In this document: piece by piece, positions 34,619 to 43,265 of the stretch | Layout of the letters: each line of letters opens with the position of its first letter | Position numbering within the stretch: the stretch's first letter is position 1 | Source: an uncultured Prevotella sp. | Lineage (GTDB): Bacteria > Bacteroidota > Bacteroidia > Bacteroidales > Bacteroidaceae | DNA: 44,694 nt | Direction of reading: 5' to 3' | Assembly (NCBI GenBank): GCA_934202525.1 | Contig: CAKPYB010000027.1 | Span: 1 to 44,694, forward strand | Translations under genes and position numbers: made by a program | The notes under the pieces: generated by a model | What the model saw: the letters and a program-made list of their open reading frames with translations, nothing else | Told to the model about the DNA's origin: nothing | Databases searched by the model: none

Positions 34619-35770
34619 TTAGTGAAAAATGAACGGATTGCCATCTGCGTCCACGAAGACCTTGCCGTCGGCATCCATAGCCAGAGCTAAAGGATCGAGG
34701 TCTTTAACTTCCAAAGCAAGGATAGCTCCCCTGTTCGGATCCAGCAGATTTGTAGGTACTCTCGGAGACATGCCATGTCCGACAAGGACAGCGTTCTCAA
34801 AGTGTATCGAGTTATTCGGTGCCATCCACCAGAGGACCTGCAGTTCTCTGGTCGGGTTCGCAATTTCTCCGACATTGTCAGAGATGGTTGCCGCTGGGTT
34901 TACTACCTTCGTGTCGGGCAGGACTTCGTCGACCGTGTCGAGGATATCGTAATCGTAGAATGGTATCCTGCGGACGATATTGACAATTCTGTTCGGTGTA
35001 GCATCACTCAGATCTACGCTTGCCGGATTGCCATCAGCCGAGAATTTAGCCCTGCATCTGATGCAGATGCGCTTGCCCATGAGCGAGCGGTCTAGAGTAA
35101 CCGATGTACCATCGGCAGAAACTTTGATTTCGAGGTCATCTGCTGTAATGGCAGAGAACTGACCTCTATCACGGAGAATCTCCCAGATGAACAGCCTCTT
35201 CTCCTTAGCGCACTCCTCTGATCCGAGGCGCAGAGATGCATTGATGACCTGCTTGTCTGTGTCACGAAGCGGATTATAGTATCGGTCACCACTCGAAAGC
35301 AGCAGCGTCGGCTTGTAGAGGGTCGCATTCTTGCAGTTGATGGAATAGTCCATCATAATTCTGTGAACCTTATTTGTTCGGCTGTCCAGGTACTTCGCCT
35401 TGAATCTGAGCAGAATCGGTTTCTGCGGCGCTGCGTTGACATACCAGAGCAGTTTGCCGGCATCATTGCCGGTCGAGGTGATGACATGCTTCCTGGGTGT
35501 CGAAACCAGCGCATTACCCTCCACACCATTCTCGACTCTGTACCAGGCGATATCTGTCAGTTCACTATTGACACGACCACTCTCGAGTATGTTATCTCTG
35601 TCGATTATACCAACGACCGGTTGCAAGGCGCATGGTGTCAACTCGTAATTAGGAGCATACTCATTCTGGTTGGCGTCATAAGTCTGTTCGAGCGGAACGC
35701 TGCCTGATATTGTCTTGGATGTGTTCACCTGCAGAGGCGTGTATTTGAAGTCTAATCTTTTGTATTTCAT
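34619..35770 (-). CDS. Phage tail/structural protein
   Basis: A 383-residue beta-rich protein without signal peptide. The start at 35770 (MKYKRLDFKYTPLQ) is preferred; the 7-residue longer reading would run into the neighbour's 3' end. Repeated beta-strand stretches (LLWYVNAAPQKPILLRFKAKYL, DLEIKVSADGTSVTLDRSL) suggest several Ig-like modules, and the C-terminus (VFVDADGNPFIFH) is short and exposed. It follows the 500-residue tail protein by 11 bp. Similar beta-rich proteins fill the tail-tip segment of Bacteroidota siphophages; the exact role is not known. Confidence 0.55.
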   Translation of the reverse strand: MKYKRLDFKYTPLQVNTSKTISGSVPLEQTYDANQNEYAPNYELTPCALQPVVGIIDRDNILESGRVNSELTDIAWYRVENGVEGNALVSTPRKHVITSTGNDAGKLLWYVNAAPQKPILLRFKAKYLDSRTNKVHRIMMDYSINCKNATLYKPTLLLSSGDRYYNPLRDTDKQVINASLRLGSEECAKEKRLFIWEILRDRGQFSAITADDLEIKVSADGTSVTLDRSLMGKRICIRCRAKFSADGNPASVDLSDATPNRIVNIVRRIPFYDYDILDTVDEVLPDTKVVNPAATISDNVGEIANPTRELQVLWWMAPNNSIHFENAVLVGHGMSPRVPTNLLDPNRGAILALEVKDLDPLALAMDADGKVFVDADGNPFIFH

Positions 35771-35781
35771 CTTATATGTTA

Positions 35782-37284
35782 TTAAACACATTCCAGTGTG
35801 ATGGAATCTTGGGCGACCTCATCGCCCAGACCATCACGAAGTGTAACTGTTGCCGTGAATCTAATCTTAGCCGGAACTCCCTCACTATCGATGGAGAGGT
35901 CAGACTGGGTCAGTACGATAGCCTTGCCTGCCTTGGAACCAACTTCGAGTGACCAGATGTTGTCACTTGTGACTCTCTGCTCACCAGCCTTATTCTCCGT
36001 GTATCTGGTCCAGGCTACATCGCTGTCGAGGATATCTGAGGTGATATCCTGGCCGTAGAGCGTAGCAACGATAGTCAGCGGAGCACGGAAGTTGTCGAAG
36101 TCATAGATCGTCTCGTCTTCGAGAAAGTCAATGGTGAAGGCAGGATTGCCCTCTATCATCGCCCAATCGGTATTATTCCACCTTGGCGCGGTATGGGTAC
36201 CAGTCTTCTGGCATCGCCACTTGCACCCGGTATACCAGACATCGGAAGTCTCGTATTTGCCAGTTCCTGGATTGAGAGCTGAGCAGAAATAGTCTGCCGC
36301 CTCTGACCATGGTCCTCGGTCAACATAATCGACAACCGGTTTGCCTTGATAGTCAATCTGTATGATATCCTGGGTGATGATGCCGGCTGCATAGAGATAA
36401 TCCCTGCCCTTGACGATAGGAAGGTCGAGCGACTTGACGAACTCAGGCATGTCGCCGAAGACCATGCCGTAGTTGTAATCATCCAGTATCGGCTTCGTGA
36501 CGCCCGTCAGCTTGACGATGCGCCCCTCGGAACTGGAGATATAGAAGCAGCTCTGCAGCGACTCATCGGTCTGGTTGCCATACCGGGCGATATTCATGAG
36601 CTCGCATGGAGGGAAGTTCTTGCCTGCCGGAACTTCGGCATCAGGATAGAGGGTTACCTCGATGTAATTCTTAACCGCGTTGACGCTGTTGACTCTCATC
36701 CATGAGGTGTAGTAATCAGCCGAAGTGCCAGAATTGGCTGCCGAAGCGATGTTGTTGACAACTCCCTTGATGACGTTGCCCACATGCTGAGCCGTGAAGT
36801 ATCCACTATACTTGGAGCGGAGGTGTAAGCCATAGCAATCATCGCCCAGACTGTCAACGCTCTCGATGGTGTCGCTCTCGGTGAAGAAAGTGTCACCCTC
36901 CTGCGCTGACAGGCGGTTGACAATCAGTTCCATGACCCGCATGTATGTGCGGACGGTGATGCTCTCAACCTCTGCATTGCCATTGGCATCGACCTGCGCG
37001 CCCTTGCCGTTGTACAGCCCGGAGACGAAGTCACCGAACTGTGCACCCGCCTTGAGCTGCGCCATCTGCTCGGAGATGAGTCCACGCAGGAAGGTAATCA
37101 TGCCCTCGGCTGCATCGTCATGCTTGCGGCTGAGGAAGGCATCGGAGGTCTCGTCGGCACAGAAATGCAGAAGCGAGAGGAAGGCGTTGCCGATGCGGTT
37201 AGCCGTGTTGGCCTGCAGGCGTCGCTCGTCTCTGATGCCCTCAAAAAGGGTCTGAAGTGCACTCTTGTCTAGTTTATCTGCCAT
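35782..37284 (-). CDS. Large phage tail-tip/structural protein
   Basis: A 500-residue protein. The N-terminal region (DKLDKSALQTLFEGIRDERRLQANTANRIGNAFLSLL, about 4-40) is helical, and RKHDDAAEGMITFLRGL (53-69) is a motif I associate with tail-tip proteins of Bacteroidota phages. The rest is beta-rich, with a small Trp-rich module near 320-360 (DVWYTGCKWRCQKTGTHTAPRWNNTDW). It opens a new transcription unit with its own promoter right after a terminator. Probably a tail-tip or fibre-base protein; no catalytic motif seen. Confidence 0.6.
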   Translation of the reverse strand: MADKLDKSALQTLFEGIRDERRLQANTANRIGNAFLSLLHFCADETSDAFLSRKHDDAAEGMITFLRGLISEQMAQLKAGAQFGDFVSGLYNGKGAQVDANGNAEVESITVRTYMRVMELIVNRLSAQEGDTFFTESDTIESVDSLGDDCYGLHLRSKYSGYFTAQHVGNVIKGVVNNIASAANSGTSADYYTSWMRVNSVNAVKNYIEVTLYPDAEVPAGKNFPPCELMNIARYGNQTDESLQSCFYISSSEGRIVKLTGVTKPILDDYNYGMVFGDMPEFVKSLDLPIVKGRDYLYAAGIITQDIIQIDYQGKPVVDYVDRGPWSEAADYFCSALNPGTGKYETSDVWYTGCKWRCQKTGTHTAPRWNNTDWAMIEGNPAFTIDFLEDETIYDFDNFRAPLTIVATLYGQDITSDILDSDVAWTRYTENKAGEQRVTSDNIWSLEVGSKAGKAIVLTQSDLSIDSEGVPAKIRFTATVTLRDGLGDEVAQDSITLECV

Positions 37285-37300
37285 TTTTTCTTTTTTGTTT

Positions 37301-37309
37301 GCAAAGATA
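37301..37309 (-). promoter_or_regulatory. -7 promoter element for the tail-tip/fibre unit
   Basis: The minus strand reads TATTATCTTTGCAAAC, with TATCTTTGC as the TAnnTTTG match. The ATG at 37284 is 17 nt away across an A-rich leader. The same extended sequence occurs at 42777-42785. Confidence 0.6.
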
Positions 37310-37327
37310 ATATGCCGATGGAATCGG

Positions 37328-37354
37328 TAAAAATACGCTCCCTAGAGGTAGCGT
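37328..37354 (-). terminator. Terminator overlapping the stop codon of the gp10-like gene
   Basis: The minus strand reads ACGCTACC-TCTA-GGGAGCGT, a stem with one A-G mismatch (37335-37354), then ATTTTTACC. The TAG stop lies in the loop. Confidence 0.65.
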
Positions 37355-37881
37355 GCTGCACCGATGCCCTTGAAGATCTCTGTGAGGGCAGATGCCATCA
37401 GACCATTGTACCGGTCGCCGTAGAAGGTCGCCTCATGCTCGTTGAGCTTCATGACAGATGAGTAGTACTTCTGCGAGAACCAGTCACGTCTGCCTTTAGG
37501 TTCGCCACCTGCGACGCGGCCGCCCCAGGCAGGACCCACCTTCTTCGGTTTATCGAGATTGTTGTCACGACGGTATTCATCGCCCAGGAAGTTGAGGTCG
37601 CCGTTGTTGATGCGGTGGACTTTCTCGCCACCCTGTGCCTCGGTCCACTTGTACCACTCATGTGCTGGACCTACACCTGCAGCTACATAGATACCATACT
37701 GCAGGAAGTTGTGCTCAATTGTTGTCACAGACCCTTGCTCCAGGTGCGCCTTGATGGAAGCGTAGAGGCGGCCGGTATCGATGGTACGCAACCGCTCCAT
37801 GCGCTCTCTCCAATAGTCGCCCATGGCGTTAGTCCAGCCTCGCTCATATCTGAGGAGGTCGTCTACTGCTGCGTCTGCCAT
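37342..37881 (-). CDS. HK97 gp10-like head-tail/tail completion protein
   Basis: A 179-residue protein with the pattern of gp10-type connector proteins: a helical N-terminal part (YWRERMERLRTIDTGRLYASIKAHLEQGS) followed by a beta segment with an aromatic-Gly turn (EHNFLQYGIYVAAGVGPAHEW). It overlaps the upstream tail gene by 19 nt. Such proteins join head and tail tube (established knowledge). The family call is moderate and rests on the TGRLY...YGIYVAAGVG signature and on position between connector-like genes and tail-tip genes. Confidence 0.55.
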   Translation of the reverse strand: MADAAVDDLLRYERGWTNAMGDYWRERMERLRTIDTGRLYASIKAHLEQGSVTTIEHNFLQYGIYVAAGVGPAHEWYKWTEAQGGEKVHRINNGDLNFLGDEYRRDNNLDKPKKVGPAWGGRVAGGEPKGRRDWFSQKYYSSVMKLNEHEATFYGDRYNGLMASALTEIFKGIGAARYL

Positions 37882-38372
37882 AGGCTCTCATCATACTGTA
37901 TATCGATAGGTTCGTCTGATGTGACCATGAAGTAGAGTCCTGTGACGCCATTCATGGACCATCTGCCCAGTTCGCTCGAATAGACCTGCGTGAGGTCCAG
38001 GAACTCCATCTGTCCGTCGTATGCCTCCCGGCTCTTGTCGTATAGCATGCGACTGAGGAACTGGCGGAAGATATATCTGCAGATATTCATTTTCGCCTCT
38101 CGGTCTGCCATGTCATCGTATCGGTACCCTGCCAGGATCCAGACGGTATAGACGTTGCGGTCGAAGAAGCCCTCTCCGATGGAATGGGTGTTGCTGTCAA
38201 CGGTGTCTGACACCATAATGAAGTTGGATGCCTTTCGAAACTGCTGCATGACTCCTTGGATTGAATCAGGTCCCGAACACTCCGTTGCGACGAAATTATA
38301 ATCCCTGCAGGTTCTGCACTCGGCAGCCAGCTGCTTGAAATAGGCGATGGAATCGAAGATTTTCTCTGTCAT
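37863..38372 (-). CDS. Putative tail terminator-like protein
   Basis: A 169-residue alpha/beta protein (MTEKIFDSIAYFKQLAAEC; VYTVWILAGYRYDDMADREAKMNICRYIFRQFL). Size, fold pattern and position next to the gp10-like gene fit a tail terminator or neck protein. No diagnostic motif was seen, so the role is inference. Its end overlaps the gp10-like start by 19 nt. Confidence 0.5.
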   Translation of the reverse strand: MTEKIFDSIAYFKQLAAECRTCRDYNFVATECSGPDSIQGVMQQFRKASNFIMVSDTVDSNTHSIGEGFFDRNVYTVWILAGYRYDDMADREAKMNICRYIFRQFLSRMLYDKSREAYDGQMEFLDLTQVYSSELGRWSMNGVTGLYFMVTSDEPIDIQYDESLWQTQQ

Positions 38373-38383
38373 GTGCTGTAAAT

Positions 38384-39223
38384 TTAACTATTTTGCCTGT
38401 TGCGCTTCTTGAACTCCTCTGCCTCACGTGCCTTGTTATCAAGCTCTGTAAGGGCAGCCCAGCAGTCGGTATTATAGACTGCCTGCAGTTTGGTCACATC
38501 ACCATCGGTGAGTGCCCTGATCTGCGCCTGCATGGCTGGCAGAATATCCTCACGGCGCAGCTCGCCACCCTCTTTGGCTGGTCTGAAGAAGTGAGGGAAG
38601 TTGGCGGCGAAATACTCCTTGACGCTCGAGAACCACATGAAGACTCCCAGAAGTTCATAGGGCTCAAAAATGGCGGTTTCATCGGCAGAACCACCTGCGG
38701 TTCTGTACATGAGCTGCGCCATCTTCAGCAGGAATCTGTCCTCCTGCTTGAGCATGAACAGCTGGTAGTTCTTCTCGATATTGAGGTAATCGTAGAAGCT
38801 TATCTCGTGAAGCAGGCTGTTTACTGCCGTCAGCTGAACGTCACTTGCGACCTGTAGAGGCCGAAAACCGGTAAAGGAGTCGATGAAATCGAAGTTTTTG
38901 AGCAGAGAGAGGATTTCAGCAGCGCTGATGTATAGGACTCTCTTGCGCACTTTTCCAGTCTTAGCATCGCCATTTTCACCGCTTTCATCGCATTTAACGC
39001 TGCATTTCCACCCAGTTCTGGTGTACTTATGTACGGTAAGTCCGCAGAACCTTGCGAGAAGGTAGCATTTGATAACGGTATGATCCTGGAACGTCGACAT
39101 GATGCTAAGGACATAGCGCAACTGATCTTCTGAAAGTTCCGCCCACGATGACGGCGCCTTGAAATTGAACTCTTGTGTACCATCTTTATGAATTAAAAAC
39201 GAAGGCAGGTTTTGATTTTTCAT
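38384..39223 (-). CDS. Hypothetical phage structural-region protein
   Basis: A 279-residue, mainly helical protein. The Met at 39223 (MKNQNLPSFLIHKDG) is preferred over the longer reading, which would extend over 130 nt into the preceding gene; even so the two overlap by 38 nt. It starts with FNFKAPSSWAELSEDQLRYVLSIM and ends in a basic Lys/Arg-rich tail (EEFKKRNRQNS). I do not recognise the family. Position suggests a tail assembly or connector role. Confidence 0.55.
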   Translation of the reverse strand: MKNQNLPSFLIHKDGTQEFNFKAPSSWAELSEDQLRYVLSIMSTFQDHTVIKCYLLARFCGLTVHKYTRTGWKCSVKCDESGENGDAKTGKVRKRVLYISAAEILSLLKNFDFIDSFTGFRPLQVASDVQLTAVNSLLHEISFYDYLNIEKNYQLFMLKQEDRFLLKMAQLMYRTAGGSADETAIFEPYELLGVFMWFSSVKEYFAANFPHFFRPAKEGGELRREDILPAMQAQIRALTDGDVTKLQAVYNTDCWAALTELDNKAREAEEFKKRNRQNS

Positions 39224-40019
39224 TCTGAAATTCTTTGAAATGATTAGCCTTATATGCCGATGAATTCGCATATAACGGGAATTTATCGAGATTTGCATCA
39301 AAGTATCTGAGCAGTCTCGCACGCTCGTTGGAGTAGGCTGTCAGCAGCCCCTCAGCCAGAAAGATCATGCATCTGCGCACCTTGAAGATGATTTCTACAG
39401 CGGTGTCATCCTTGTCCTTGGCTCCCCGCTCCATCTCTAGCAGATCATCCATCTGCTCGTCAGATATGACCCTTCGCATCACCCCATCTGCTTCGTAGAG
39501 TGCTGACAGTTTATCCTTCCACTGCTTGGATGATAGCTCCTGCTTCACCTGGAAGGCATACTGCTCGATGCTGAAGACTAGAAGCGGTATGCTTATTTTA
39601 GCCTGCAGGCTGCTTCCCCACCCTTCTGTTGCAGACAACAAGGTAATCATTTCGCCCTCCGCCTTCAAGCAAGCGACCATACACTGCTCTATCAGCGCCT
39701 CTACTCTCGCAGATGATGCAGGAGAGACCTCATTGTTGGCAACTACTCCGAAGCCTGTCGGAGTGAGTACCAGGTCGAGATGGCGAACGTTGCCGAGGAA
39801 TGCAGTCAGGCATACTGCCTTGATTACTGCAGCCGATAGCCGTTCATTTGTCTCCAGCGCTTCCTCACCAACGTAGCCGAGGAAGCGCTTCTGAATATTT
39901 TTGTATGCCTCATAGAAATGAGGCCTCACAGACTCGAACACCTCAGAGTGCGAGCTTGTCGCTACGAGGATGCTCTGCTCGAAGTCATCTTTGCTGATTT
40001 GAATCTTCATTTTTGCCAT
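39186..40019 (-). CDS. Phage protein resembling the DUF6712 family
   Basis: A 277-residue protein whose LVLTPTGFGVVANNEVSPASSARVEALIEQC segment (about 80-115) matches my memory of DUF6712, a family of uncharacterised Bacteroidota phage proteins (not checked). The rest is helical with an acidic patch (ERGAKDKDDTAVEI). It overlaps the portal-like gene by 35 nt. Gene order suggests a head-tail connector or capsid-associated protein; no experimental function is known to me. Confidence 0.5.
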   Translation of the reverse strand: MAKMKIQISKDDFEQSILVATSSHSEVFESVRPHFYEAYKNIQKRFLGYVGEEALETNERLSAAVIKAVCLTAFLGNVRHLDLVLTPTGFGVVANNEVSPASSARVEALIEQCMVACLKAEGEMITLLSATEGWGSSLQAKISIPLLVFSIEQYAFQVKQELSSKQWKDKLSALYEADGVMRRVISDEQMDDLLEMERGAKDKDDTAVEIIFKVRRCMIFLAEGLLTAYSNERARLLRYFDANLDKFPLYANSSAYKANHFKEFQNEKSKPAFVFNS

Positions 40020-41445
40020 TGTTTGAAACTATTGATGTCTGTTGGTCCTTATTTTTGTCTAGTGTCGTGAGTTCTATCATCGGCACGTCTACGGTCACTC
40101 CTCGGTCGGCATAGCCATTGTAGTGGGAGATGACGTGGTAAGGCTTGCACATGATGTCGTGGCAAGCCTTCTCGAGCGACTGCTTGAGGATGAAGAGCTC
40201 TCGCTTGTCTGAGCCGGAATTGTTCATCTGGCTCTTGCCTGGTGTGGCTCCGATGAGGTTTGGATGCACGCCCAGCGAGAAGCAGAGGGCGTTGGATGCC
40301 TCGCTCATGTCGTCAGCCCAGTCGCCACCCTCCTTCTTGCTGCCCTCAGAGAGGTTGATGATGCGCACCATGCGCTGCTCCTTGCCGTTGGGGTCGAAGT
40401 AGTAGCCCGTGATGAGCGCCTTGCCGGCATTCTCAGGTCCGCAGACGAAGTTGATGATGTTGTCCTTCTCCTGCAGGATGCGCTCCTTTCGCTTATCCGG
40501 GTCGATGATGTCCTCGTTGTTGCAGAGTTCCTCCCAGTAGTCGCGGTGCACCTCTATCTGGATGCGAGGAGCGGACGTGTTTTTTATCATGTAGCGCTTT
40601 CCGATGCCGATGAGACGGTAGATGTCGTACCAGGCATCGTCGAAGATGCTGGCATAGTATGGTATCGGATAGTACTGCAGGCCGGGTGTCGGGATGCGTG
40701 AAATGATGGCAAACTTGCAGTCCTTGCCCATCTCAGGTGCCTTGCCCCTGATGCCGGTATACGGATCCGGAGCCTTGCCCATGCGCGCCATGAGGTCGCC
40801 CAGCGGGTCATAGAGGTCGAGCAGCGGGATGACTTCGGTGTGGACAGGCGACATGACGTTGCGGAAGTCGCCGAAGAATACATGCTCTATGCGCCCCTTC
40901 TCATTTGGTACCTCCAGGCGGCAGTAGGAAACGTCCTTGTGGCGGATGTTGACTATCTTGGAGTGGTCACGGCTCAGGATAATGACCTCTACCGACCAGA
41001 AGAAGAACTTCATGTCTGTTGCCTGCTGCATGAAGACCTCGTGGATGGAGTTCTTCAGGCAGAAGTCGCGTATCTCGCTGTCGGTTGTGTCCTGCTTGGT
41101 CTCCCGGTCCATGAAGCGCACGCCCTGGCCGTAGCAGCACTGGACGTTGAAAGCCATGGCTCGCTGCGCCACCATGTTGCGGCGCAACAACTGCTGCAAG
41201 GTGTATGGCATGTCGTTGTCATCGCCATAGTTGACATACTCGAAGAGCTTGCCGTCTGAAGTCTCAAGGATGCCCGTGGTGGCATCGCCCACCTCTCCGG
41301 AACCCAGAAAACTGGTATCCTTTCCATACTGCTGCTCGATGGTGGTGGAGTCTGTAACCCTGCTCACGCCCTCTGCCACGAGAGCGTAGCGACTGCAGGA
41401 ACCGCTGGTTCCTACTTGCTGAAGCTGATATTTTTTCTGTTTCAT
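39985..41445 (-). CDS. Portal-like protein
   Basis: A 486-residue protein with the general pattern of phage portal proteins: an early YGDDNDMPYTLQQLLRRN segment, a long alpha/beta middle (YPIPYYASIFDDAWYDIYRLIGIGKRYMIKN), and a C-terminal half with LCFSLGVHPNLIGATPGKSQMNNSGSDKRELF like the portal helix/loop region. The start at 41445 lies 1 bp after the preceding stop; the longer ORF is discarded because it overlaps that gene. A portal would form the DNA channel of a head. Family assignment is moderate, since no terminase or capsid gene is seen next to it. Confidence 0.55.
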   Translation of the reverse strand: MKQKKYQLQQVGTSGSCSRYALVAEGVSRVTDSTTIEQQYGKDTSFLGSGEVGDATTGILETSDGKLFEYVNYGDDNDMPYTLQQLLRRNMVAQRAMAFNVQCCYGQGVRFMDRETKQDTTDSEIRDFCLKNSIHEVFMQQATDMKFFFWSVEVIILSRDHSKIVNIRHKDVSYCRLEVPNEKGRIEHVFFGDFRNVMSPVHTEVIPLLDLYDPLGDLMARMGKAPDPYTGIRGKAPEMGKDCKFAIISRIPTPGLQYYPIPYYASIFDDAWYDIYRLIGIGKRYMIKNTSAPRIQIEVHRDYWEELCNNEDIIDPDKRKERILQEKDNIINFVCGPENAGKALITGYYFDPNGKEQRMVRIINLSEGSKKEGGDWADDMSEASNALCFSLGVHPNLIGATPGKSQMNNSGSDKRELFILKQSLEKACHDIMCKPYHVISHYNGYADRGVTVDVPMIELTTLDKNKDQQTSIVSNNGKNEDSNQQR

Positions 41446-41446
41446 G

Positions 41447-41695
41447 TCATAAATATACTGGTAAGCCCAGGAACTGGTGAATGTAGATGTCCGGAACGGT
41501 GCGAACCTCGGCATTTGCCGGGTTTATGAGGCGGTGGAAGCCACCTCGCCAACTGCTGCCCCTGACCAGCCATCCTGTATAATCGACGGTCTTGCCGTCT
41601 GAAGTCCACGCCTTCAGGTTAATGGTAGAGCGGTCTCGCTCTGCCTTAGCCAGGAGGCGCAGCACCTCTGTGAGGTGGTAAGCCGTTCGTCTCAT
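41447..41695 (-). CDS. Small hypothetical protein before the portal-like gene
   Basis: An 82-residue basic protein (MRRTAYHLTEVLRLLAKAERDRS), with a beta-like middle (INLKAWTSDGKTVDYTGWLV) and a hydrophobic end (YIHQFLGLPVYL). Its start overlaps the preceding stop (TGATG-type) and its end is 1 bp from the portal-like start, so it is tightly coupled in the operon. No family recognised. Confidence 0.6.
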   Translation of the reverse strand: MRRTAYHLTEVLRLLAKAERDRSTINLKAWTSDGKTVDYTGWLVRGSSWRGGFHRLINPANAEVRTVPDIYIHQFLGLPVYL

Positions 41696-42759
41696 CAGTT
41701 GAAGGTATTATCGAATGTATTGTCAAAGATACGGCCGGCACGCTGCAGGTCCAGCACATTGTGCTGGCGCTGTGCGTAGGTGTAGCTGAAGGTGAAGCGT
41801 GGCACGCTGTCGCGCAGGTTGTCGCGCTTGGACTTGGAGTCTGAGAGGGTGACACGCTTGCCCACCTTGGCAACGCCGCCGATGAAGTTGACCAGATAGA
41901 CCTCGTCTGAGCGGAAGAGATCATCTGCCCAGTTGGCCATGTCTGTGCCCAGATAGCCCGTATCGGCGTTGAAGGTGCGCTGCTCTGTGATGCGGTAGTT
42001 TACCCTGATGCCGCCCATGTAGGCTGCATCGCGGGTGTACTGCGGGTCTACCTCGTGCTTGCCTGTGCAGTAGATGAGTTCCTGGCAGCCGAAGCTGTTG
42101 GTGAAGAGCAGAGTCGGCGCCACATCACGCTCCTCGCTGTCTATGATGAAGGTCATGGAGCGTGAGCCTGCCTCTACCACGTAGTAGAGAAGGTCGGTGT
42201 CCTCGGTCTCGAAACGAGACGGAGAAACGTCGATGGTGGTGTAGATGTCGTTGCCGCCGACGGCTGGTGCGGTAAACATTTTTGTGGTTTTGTCCGCATA
42301 GTGTGCGGTGACTTCTGCTGTCTCCTTGCCCATGTAGTGGAGATATTCAAGTCGCCCCATGTAGGTGGTTTTGTGTCCATCGAGCAGGGTGAGGAAGTGG
42401 GTGGTGAGGAATGTAGAGCAGTCCACGCCCACGATGTCTACGGTAGAATAGTAGACCTTCAGGGTGGCAGTCTGCGTGTCGGTGACTGTTGCCGAGTCGG
42501 TGTCTCCGGAGTCCGGAACCTGCTGCTCGGCGATGGTGATGGTGGCTGTGACTGCCAGCCTCCGGCGTGCATAAGGACGGAAGATGTCGGCAAGGTCGAT
42601 CACTCTGACCTCTCCATCGGCAGGATAGAGATATTCATCGTAGATGATATCATCACCTATCTTGATGGTGACGAGCAGGCGGGTCTTGGCCGTGAGAATA
42701 TCGATGTCGGGGATGTTCTCAAGGAAGCAACTGCCCGACGGAAGTGATGTGATGGTCAT
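41695..42759 (-). CDS. Hypothetical phage structural protein
   Basis: A 354-residue beta-rich protein opening the portal-containing unit. The early part (ITSLPSGSCFLENIPDIDI, YDEYLYPADGEVRVIDLADIF) resembles receptor/tail-type beta proteins seen in Bacteroidota phages rather than terminase or capsid proteins. The middle includes TYMGRLEYLHYMGKETAEV, and the C-terminus ends in a Phe/Asn repeat (FDNTFDNTFN). No enzyme motif was found. Role unknown; structural by context. Confidence 0.5.
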   Translation of the reverse strand: MTITSLPSGSCFLENIPDIDILTAKTRLLVTIKIGDDIIYDEYLYPADGEVRVIDLADIFRPYARRRLAVTATITIAEQQVPDSGDTDSATVTDTQTATLKVYYSTVDIVGVDCSTFLTTHFLTLLDGHKTTYMGRLEYLHYMGKETAEVTAHYADKTTKMFTAPAVGGNDIYTTIDVSPSRFETEDTDLLYYVVEAGSRSMTFIIDSEERDVAPTLLFTNSFGCQELIYCTGKHEVDPQYTRDAAYMGGIRVNYRITEQRTFNADTGYLGTDMANWADDLFRSDEVYLVNFIGGVAKVGKRVTLSDSKSKRDNLRDSVPRFTFSYTYAQRQHNVLDLQRAGRIFDNTFDNTFN

Positions 42760-42776
42760 ATATTATCTTTTTTGAT

Positions 42777-42785
42777 GCAAAGATA
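42777..42785 (-). promoter_or_regulatory. -7 promoter element for the portal unit
   Basis: The minus strand reads TATTATCTTTGCATC, with the same TATCTTTGC core as at 37301-37309. The ATG at 42759 is 18 nt downstream. Confidence 0.6.
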
Positions 42786-42799
42786 ATATGGAGAGGATA

Positions 42800-42844
42800 A
42801 AAATAAAAATACGGCTGACTACCCTCACGGGCGGTCAGCCGTAT
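42800..42844 (-). terminator. Rho-independent terminator
   Basis: ATACGGCTGAC (42809-42819) pairs with GTCAGCCGTAT (42834-42844), followed on the minus strand by TTTTTATTTTTAT. It ends the small-gene unit to the right and precedes the portal-unit promoter. Confidence 0.88.
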
Positions 42845-42880
42845 CAAAGCTTTTCAAAACTTTGTAAAATTTTTCGTGCT

Positions 42881-42889
42881 GCAAAGGTA
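42881..42889 (-). promoter_or_regulatory. -7 element in the loop of an inverted repeat
   Basis: The minus strand reads TACCTTTGC. Flanking AATTTTTCGT and ACGAAAAATT form a 10-bp inverted repeat around it, like an operator. A transcript starting near 42874 would meet the terminator at 42809-42844 after only 65-75 nt. Confidence 0.45.
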
Positions 42890-42942
42890 CGAAAAATTAT
42901 TCATAACACATGGTAGTACAATAAAATATATGAGTTTTTAAC

Positions 42943-43248
42943 TTAAACCAGTTTGTCAGGCCTGACAACTCTCTCCCAGATAGCCCATGCCACGGTTCCG
43001 TCTGGCTGCGTGGCTACATAGTAGCCATGCTCCTGCATATACTGGTTGATGGTTTCTATACTGACACCGCCCATGTCATCAAGTTCCGTGGCGATATCCT
43101 GGGTGGTCTTGAAGCTCTTCTTGTAATCAATACCGGTGGCTTCATCCTTCACAGGGAGGCAGCTGCGGAAGTGGAAGTAAGCGTCGAGAAGGTCCTTCTC
43201 AAACTGCTCGCTGTTGAAATTATCTTTATTTCTTGGCATAATATTCAT
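42943..43248 (-). CDS. Small hypothetical phage protein
   Basis: A 101-residue protein (98 if the Met at 43239 is used). It contains a helix-turn-helix-like stretch (KTTQDIATELDDMGGVSIETINQYMQEHGY, about 48-78) followed by a beta hairpin and basic C-terminus, which resembles a small DNA-binding or transcription-control protein. The helix-turn-helix suggestion comes only from the pattern and is weak. Last gene of the unit, followed by a strong terminator. Confidence 0.55.
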   Translation of the reverse strand: MNIMPRNKDNFNSEQFEKDLLDAYFHFRSCLPVKDEATGIDYKKSFKTTQDIATELDDMGGVSIETINQYMQEHGYYVATQPDGTVAWAIWERVVRPDKLV

Positions 43249-43265
43249 TTTTTAAAGGGTTAAAC

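Noticed and set aside
41446..41514. Longer N-terminus for the portal-like protein
   Set aside because: It overlaps the 82-residue gene out of frame; the ATG at 41445 follows that gene's stop by 1 bp.
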